In this document: positions 60,342-64,000 of the stretch, piece by piece
Numbering within the stretch: position 1 is the stretch's first letter
How the letters are laid out: each line of letters opens with the position of its first letter
NCBI GenBank assembly: GCA_036562495.1
Contig: DATCKA010000104.1
Location: 8,927-72,926 of the forward strand
Reading direction: 5' to 3'
DNA length: 64,000 nt
Origin: Geochorda sp036562495
GTDB lineage: Bacteria > Bacillota > Limnochordia > Limnochordales > Geochordaceae
Position numbers and translations under genes: made by a program
The notes under the pieces: model-generated
What the model saw: only the letters and a program-made list of their open reading frames with translations
The model's database searches: none
Told to the model about the DNA's origin: nothing

Positions 60342-61294
60342 AGCGCGTGGTGAGCGTCAGCCTGGGCTCGTCCAGGCGCGACCATCGGTGGGAGACGGAG
60401 CTGGCCGGTCAGCGGGTGTTGGTGGAGCGCATCGGCACCGACGGCGACATGCGGCGGGCCATCGCCCTCATCCGTGAGTTGGACGGCAAAGTGGACGCCA
60501 TCGGCCTCGGGGGCATCGATCTCTACATCCGGGCCGGTGACCGGCGATGGGCTTTCAGGGACGCGTTGCGGTTGGCGGCGGCTGCCCGCCAGACGCCGGT
60601 GGTCGACGGGGGCGGGCTCAAGGACACCCTGGAGCGATGGGTGGTGGAGTACCTCAGCCGCGAGGCCGGGTGGTCCTTCGCGGGGCGCCGCACGCTGATG
60701 GTGCTGGCCGTCGATCGTTTCGGCATGGCCGAGGCGCTGGTCGAGGCCGGGGCCGACATCATCTTCGGGGATCTCGTCTTCGGCCTGGGCGTGCCCATCC
60801 CGCTGCGGTCGCTGGGCCAGCTCAAGGTGCTGGCGCGCCTTTTGGCGCCCGTCATCACCCAGCTACCCTTCCAGCTCTTCTACCCCACGGGGAAGAAGCA
60901 GGAGGTCATCGTGCCGCGCCACGGCCGCTTCTACCGCTGGGCCGAGATCATCGTGGGGGACTTCCACGCCATCCGCCGGTACATGCCCGAGGACCTGCGA
61001 GGCAAGGTGGTCATCACCAACACGGTGACGCCCGGCGACGTCGAGGAGCTGCGACGGCGCGGCGTCGGGGTCCTCTGCACGACGACCCCCGACCTGGGAG
61101 GGCGCTCGTTTGGCACCAACGTCCTGGAGGCGGCCCTGGTCGCCGTCAGCGGTCGGCGGCCCTCCGAGCTGACCCGGGACGACTACCTGCGCCTGATACA
61201 GGAGGCCCGCCTGCGCCCCCGCATCGAGGTGCTGTCTCCGCAGGAGGCGTGGGACCTGCGACCCGAGCTGCGCCCGCACGGCGCCTTGACGTGA
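60338..61294 (+). CDS. Conserved protein of the 'quinate 5-dehydrogenase'-like family
   Basis: A 318-residue protein found in Firmicutes beside the HTH gene above. It starts KRVVSVSLGSSRRDHR, has DAIGLGGIDLYI and an AGADIIFGDLVFGLGVP segment and ends in a Thr-rich TNTVTPGDVEELRR region. Databases often label this family quinate 5-dehydrogenase; I see no quinate pathway nearby and no clear NAD motif, so that name should be treated with caution. GTG start overlaps the upstream stop. Confidence 0.6.
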   Translation: MKRVVSVSLGSSRRDHRWETELAGQRVLVERIGTDGDMRRAIALIRELDGKVDAIGLGGIDLYIRAGDRRWAFRDALRLAAAARQTPVVDGGGLKDTLERWVVEYLSREAGWSFAGRRTLMVLAVDRFGMAEALVEAGADIIFGDLVFGLGVPIPLRSLGQLKVLARLLAPVITQLPFQLFYPTGKKQEVIVPRHGRFYRWAEIIVGDFHAIRRYMPEDLRGKVVITNTVTPGDVEELRRRGVGVLCTTTPDLGGRSFGTNVLEAALVAVSGRRPSELTRDDYLRLIQEARLRPRIEVLSPQEAWDLRPELRPHGALT

Positions 61295-61296
61295 TC

Positions 61297-61326
61297 TTGA
61301 CAGGCTCGCGGCGCCGTGGCTATGAT
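61297..61326 (+). promoter_or_regulatory. Strong promoter of greA
   Basis: A consensus -35 TTGACA (61297-61302), 18-base spacer and TATGAT (61321-61326). It starts 3 bases after the previous gene ends. The start site would be near 61333. Confidence 0.7.
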
Positions 61327-61344
61327 CACGCGGCTGCTGCAGGC

Positions 61345-61404
61345 TGCTCGTGCAGGCACGACGAGCACTGGCGCTCCCGTTGGGCAGTGCCAGTGCTCGT
61401 GCAG
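61345..61404 (+). promoter_or_regulatory. Leader RNA of greA with mutually exclusive hairpins
   Basis: The 11-base direct repeat TGCTCGTGCAG occurs at 61345 and 61394. Between them ACGAGCA (61361-61367) can pair with the first copy (7 base pairs, 9-base loop), or as part of ACGAGCACTGGC with GCCAGTGCTCGT (12 base pairs, 16-base loop). Only one can form at a time, the logic of an attenuator or translational switch. No T-run follows, so intrinsic termination is not obvious. Confidence 0.55.
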
Positions 61405-61464
61405 TCTGTGGAGCGTCGGCAGAGGCCGTATGCCTCGACAAGGATGCAGGGGGGCGTGGATGCG

Positions 61465-61980
61465 GTGGTGGCCCAGAACGAGGGAGAGATCCTCCTCACG
61501 CCGGAAGGCTTGAGGCGACTGGAGCAAGAACTGGACTACCTGCGCACCGTCCGGCGTCCTCAGGTGGCCAACCGCATCAAGCAGGCGCTGGAGTTTGGCG
61601 ACATCTCCGAGAATGCGGAGTACGACGCAGCCAAGGAGGAGCAGGCGGCCCTCGAGGCTCAGATCGCCCGGCTGGAGGCCATCCTGGGGCGGGCCCGCGT
61701 GGTGGATGACGACGGCGTGGAGGGCGACGGCGAGCTCGTGACGGTCGGGTCCCGGGTACGGCTCAAGGATCTGGAGACCGGCGAGGAGCTGGAGTTTACC
61801 CTGGTCAGCCCGGCCGAGGCCGATCCCTCGGAGAGCCGTCTCTCGTACGAGTCGCCTGTGGGCAAGGCCATCCTGGGCCAGCGGGTCGGCAGCGTGGTGG
61901 AGGTCGACGCACCGGCCGGCAAGCTGCAGTACGAGGTGGTCGCCATCTCTCGCTCCGGTCAGGCGCCGACCGCCGGCTGA
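61465..61980 (+). CDS. greA: Transcription elongation factor GreA
   Basis: A 171-residue GreA. The N-terminal coiled coil carries LTPEGLRRLEQELDYLR and the acidic tip GDISENAEYDAAKEEQ that reaches the RNA polymerase active site; the C-terminal FKBP-like domain ends with YEVVAIS. It rescues backtracked polymerase. Several in-frame GTGs and one ATG (61444) precede the conserved part; GTG 61465 has AGGGGGG ten bases upstream. Followed by lysS. Confidence 0.92.
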   Translation: MVAQNEGEILLTPEGLRRLEQELDYLRTVRRPQVANRIKQALEFGDISENAEYDAAKEEQAALEAQIARLEAILGRARVVDDDGVEGDGELVTVGSRVRLKDLETGEELEFTLVSPAEADPSESRLSYESPVGKAILGQRVGSVVEVDAPAGKLQYEVVAISRSGQAPTAG

Positions 61981-62028
61981 CGGGCCCGCCCACACAGGGC
62001 CCAGGGCCACGAAAGCGAGGCAGCACCT

Positions 62029-63531
62029 GTGTCCGGACCACGACACCCCGATGATGACAGCCGCTACTCGCCGCCCCTCTCCGAACAGGTTGCCGTCCGC
62101 CGGGCCAAGCTGGCCAAGTTGAGGGCAGCCGGTGCGCCTCTATACGGGCCTACCTTTCGGCGGACTCATACCGCCGCCAGCGTCGTCGAGGGCTTCTCTG
62201 CCCTGGAGGGGCAGGAGGTGGCCGTGGCCGGGCGGCTGATGACCTTCCGCCAGCACGGCCGCATCGGCTTCGCCGACCTGTGGGATGCCTCGGGTCGGAT
62301 CCAGCTCTACCTGCGTGAGGACCGACTCGGTCCCGACTTCGCTGCTTTCTTCGAGCTCGACCGGGGGGACATCGTGGGTGCCAGGGGCACGGTGATCAAG
62401 ACCCGGCGCGGAGAGATCAGCGTCGAGGTCGCTGCCTACACGCCCCTGGTCAAAGCGCTGCAGCCGCCCCCCGAGAAGTGGCACGGCCTCAAAGAGGTTG
62501 AGCTGCGCTACCGGCGTCGCTACGTCGATCTGATGGCCAATCCCGAGGTGCGCCGGCGGTTCGCGTTGCGCTCTGCCATCATCGGGGCCGTGCGGGAGTT
62601 CTTCATCGCCGAAGGGTTCTTGGAGGTGGAGACGCCCGTCCTCCATCCCGTGGCGGGGGGTGCCAACGCCCGGCCCTTCGTCACCCACCACAACGCCCTC
62701 GACATGGAACTGTACCTGCGCATCGCGCCCGAGCTCTACCTCAAGCGTTTGCTGGTCGGAGGCCTGGAGCGGGTCTTCGAGATCGGCAAGAACTTCCGCA
62801 ACGAGGGGATCTCTCCGCGGCACAACCCGGAGTTCACGGCCCTGGAGGCCTACCTGGCGTACGGCGACTGGCAGGACATGATGGACCTGACGGAGCGGTG
62901 CGTCGCGTACGTGGCGGAGCGCTGCCTGGGCAGCCTGGTCGTGGAGTACGCGGGCAGACGATTGGACCTGACGCCGCCCTGGCCCAGGCTGTCGATGCTG
63001 GAGGCCATCTACCGGTACGCCGGCATCGACCTCCGCTCGACGCGAGACCCCCACAAGGCCCGCGAGGCCGCCTTGCGGGCGGGGATCGAGACGCCCGAGG
63101 GGGCGACCTTCGGAGAGCTCGTCGCCGAGATCTTCGAGGCGCGGGTGGAGCCGGAGCTGTGGGGCCCCATCTTCATCACCGACTACCCCGTGGAAGTCTC
63201 GCCCCTGGCCCGCAACCGTCCGGATGACCCGGCGTTTACCGAACGCTTCGAACCGTACCTGGCCACGATGGAGATCGGCAACGGCTTCTCGGAGCTCAAC
63301 GATCCCGACGAGCAGCGGCGGCGCTTCGAGGCCCAGGCCGCGCGCAGGGCCGGGGGGGACGAGGAGGCGCACCCTTACGACGCCGACTTCCTGCTCGCGC
63401 TGGAGTACGGCATGCCGCCCGCCGGTGGCCTGGGGATCGGCATCGACCGGCTGGTGATGGTGATGACGGGTGTCCCCTCGATGCGCGACGTCATCCTCTT
63501 CCCGTTGCTGCGGCCCGAGGAGCCCGGCTGA
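62029..63531 (+). CDS. lysS: Lysyl-tRNA synthetase, class II
   Basis: A 500-residue class II synthetase. N-terminal OB fold (about 60-150, with VAGRLMTFRQHGRIGFADL), motif 2 FRNEGISPRHNPEFT and motif 3 GGLGIGIDRLVMVMTG are clear. It charges tRNA-Lys. GTG start. Placed 48 bases after greA and just before the rRNA operon, an order known from other Firmicutes. Confidence 0.95.
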   Translation: MSGPRHPDDDSRYSPPLSEQVAVRRAKLAKLRAAGAPLYGPTFRRTHTAASVVEGFSALEGQEVAVAGRLMTFRQHGRIGFADLWDASGRIQLYLREDRLGPDFAAFFELDRGDIVGARGTVIKTRRGEISVEVAAYTPLVKALQPPPEKWHGLKEVELRYRRRYVDLMANPEVRRRFALRSAIIGAVREFFIAEGFLEVETPVLHPVAGGANARPFVTHHNALDMELYLRIAPELYLKRLLVGGLERVFEIGKNFRNEGISPRHNPEFTALEAYLAYGDWQDMMDLTERCVAYVAERCLGSLVVEYAGRRLDLTPPWPRLSMLEAIYRYAGIDLRSTRDPHKAREAALRAGIETPEGATFGELVAEIFEARVEPELWGPIFITDYPVEVSPLARNRPDDPAFTERFEPYLATMEIGNGFSELNDPDEQRRRFEAQAARRAGGDEEAHPYDADFLLALEYGMPPAGGLGIGIDRLVMVMTGVPSMRDVILFPLLRPEEPG

Positions 63532-63532
63532 A

Positions 63533-63550
63533 GCCCGCCGGTCCGCGGGC
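63533..63550 (+). terminator. Possible weak terminator after lysS
   Basis: GCCCGC and GCGGGC form a 6-base stem with loop CGGTCC directly after the lysS stop. A few A residues but no T-run follow. Confidence 0.3.
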
Positions 63551-63571
63551 CGGGGAAGGTCAAAATACCTC

Positions 63572-63600
63572 TTGCATTGTCGGGAGGGTCATGCTAGATA
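63572..63600 (+). promoter_or_regulatory. rRNA operon promoter P1
   Basis: TTGCAT, 17-base spacer, TAGATA (63595-63600). It lies about 390 bases before the 16S gene. The gap 63532-63982 holds no gene I can support, only these promoter and leader elements. Confidence 0.6.
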
Positions 63601-63718
63601 TAGAGGTGCGCCGTACGACGGCGCCCAGTCCCATGTCCCGAGCCGTTCGGCGACCTTCCACCGATGGCTGAGCTGACGGCGCAGCGCGCCCGACGGCGAG
63701 GCTTCCAGCAAATGGGCC

Positions 63719-63747
63719 TTGCATGGGGCGACGAGGTGGTCTAGAGT
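63719..63747 (+). promoter_or_regulatory. rRNA operon promoter P2
   Basis: A second TTGCAT with a 17-base spacer and TAGAGT (63742-63747), 147 bases downstream of P1. Same -35 and same spacing as P1, as expected for tandem rrn promoters. Confidence 0.6.
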
Positions 63748-63776
63748 AAGGTCTTGCCGCTCGGACATGGCGGCGG

Positions 63777-63788
63777 TGCTCCTTGACA
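63777..63788 (+). promoter_or_regulatory. boxA-like antitermination site of the rRNA leader
   Basis: TGCTCCTTGACA, followed by ACTAAACAG, matches the boxA-type sequences (TGCTCTTTGA-like) bound by NusB/S10 in rRNA leaders. It lies 30 bases after P2. Further on, GCTGGCT/AGCCAGC (63917-63936) forms a 7-base hairpin in the leader. Confidence 0.6.
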
Positions 63789-63982
63789 ACTAAACAGTGA
63801 GCCGGACGCGAGGCGGGCCGAGGGTGGTCAGCCTGGCGGTCGGTGGCGGGCCCAGGCCAAAAGAGGTCTGGTGATTCCGGAGCCAGGGTTAGGGAGTCGA
63901 CGGCTGAGGACTTGGCGCTGGCTGGGCGGAGCCAGCCTGCTGGCGGTAGCTGGTGGGGGCTTTGCCGAGCTGGTGCGAAGCT

Positions 63983-64000
63983 TTGGTCGGAGAGTTTGAT
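63983..64000 (+). rRNA. 16S ribosomal RNA, 5' end (cut by window edge)
   Basis: The last bases GGAGAGTTTGAT are the universal 5' end of 16S rRNA (positions matching the 27F primer site AGAGTTTGAT). The mature start is estimated from comparison with Bacillus. The gene continues beyond the window. Confidence 0.9.

Noticed and set aside
61981..62028. T-box leader for lysS (and argS)
   Set aside because: The gaps upstream are far too short and lack the T-box consensus; lysS most likely relies on the greA transcript.

Overview
The window is a contiguous piece of a bacterial chromosome with very high G+C, many GTG and TTG starts, and short stop/start overlaps (ATGA, GTGA, TTGA) between genes on the same strand. 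The content fits a high-G+C, Gram-positive-type (Firmicutes-lineage) bacterium: Rex, a menaquinone methyltransferase with a long-chain prenyl synthase, zinc-ribbon L31, several Amidase_3 cell-wall hydrolases, LysM proteins, DUF624, and lysS directly in front of an rRNA operon. A deep clade such as Limnochordia, Thermaerobacter or Symbiobacterium relatives is my inference. No prophage, insertion sequence, CRISPR array or tRNA gene was seen.

Layout. 1-5.6 kb: a partial gene, a MeaB-type GTPase, and a sugar ABC transporter (binding protein plus two permeases) with its divergently facing side marked by a LacI regulator and a 14-bp palindromic operator. 5.7-13.7 kb: CoA-type NUDIX hydrolase, two cell-wall amidases, an F420-ligase-like protein, a PLP amino-acid decarboxylase, a class A beta-lactamase-fold protein, YjbQ, OsmC and ribokinase. 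13.8-18.6 kb (minus strand): PAP2-GDPD fusion, HAD-MutY fusion and a PHP protein, translationally coupled. 18.8-23.4 kb: a branched-chain amino-acid type (Liv) ABC transporter whose binding-protein gene has an in-frame TAG. 23.5-27.7 kb: LysM protein, a catalytically dead NlpC/P60-like protein, another amidase, a flippase-like membrane protein, a coaX relic and a small metallopeptidase.

28-38 kb: second LacI regulator, phosphoglucomutase-family enzyme, RlmH, then a respiratory/export block rex-menG-hepT-tatA-tatC-tatC2, then formate-THF ligase and NDP kinase. 38-49 kb (minus strand): a six-gene chain of MoxR ATPase, DUF58, a 1585-residue protein with three von Willebrand MIDAS motifs and three membrane/exported proteins. 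49.4-56 kb: a polyamine cluster (pyruvoyl arginine decarboxylase, SpeE, SpeB) coupled to argS, a DUF624 protein and pyrG. 56-64 kb: bifunctional-nuclease family protein, rho, a LysM/M23 peptidase, rpmE, an uncharacterised two-gene pair, greA behind a structured leader, lysS, and finally tandem rRNA promoters, a boxA and the first bases of 16S rRNA.

Most genes are housekeeping. The points that stand out are the switchable hairpins in the greA leader, the amber-interrupted liv binding protein, two unusual gene fusions, a pseudo-enzyme of the NlpC/P60 family without any Cys or His, the giant triple-vWA protein, a diverged second TatC and a shrunken coaX relic. I do not see clear evidence for an entirely new defence or mobile system here.
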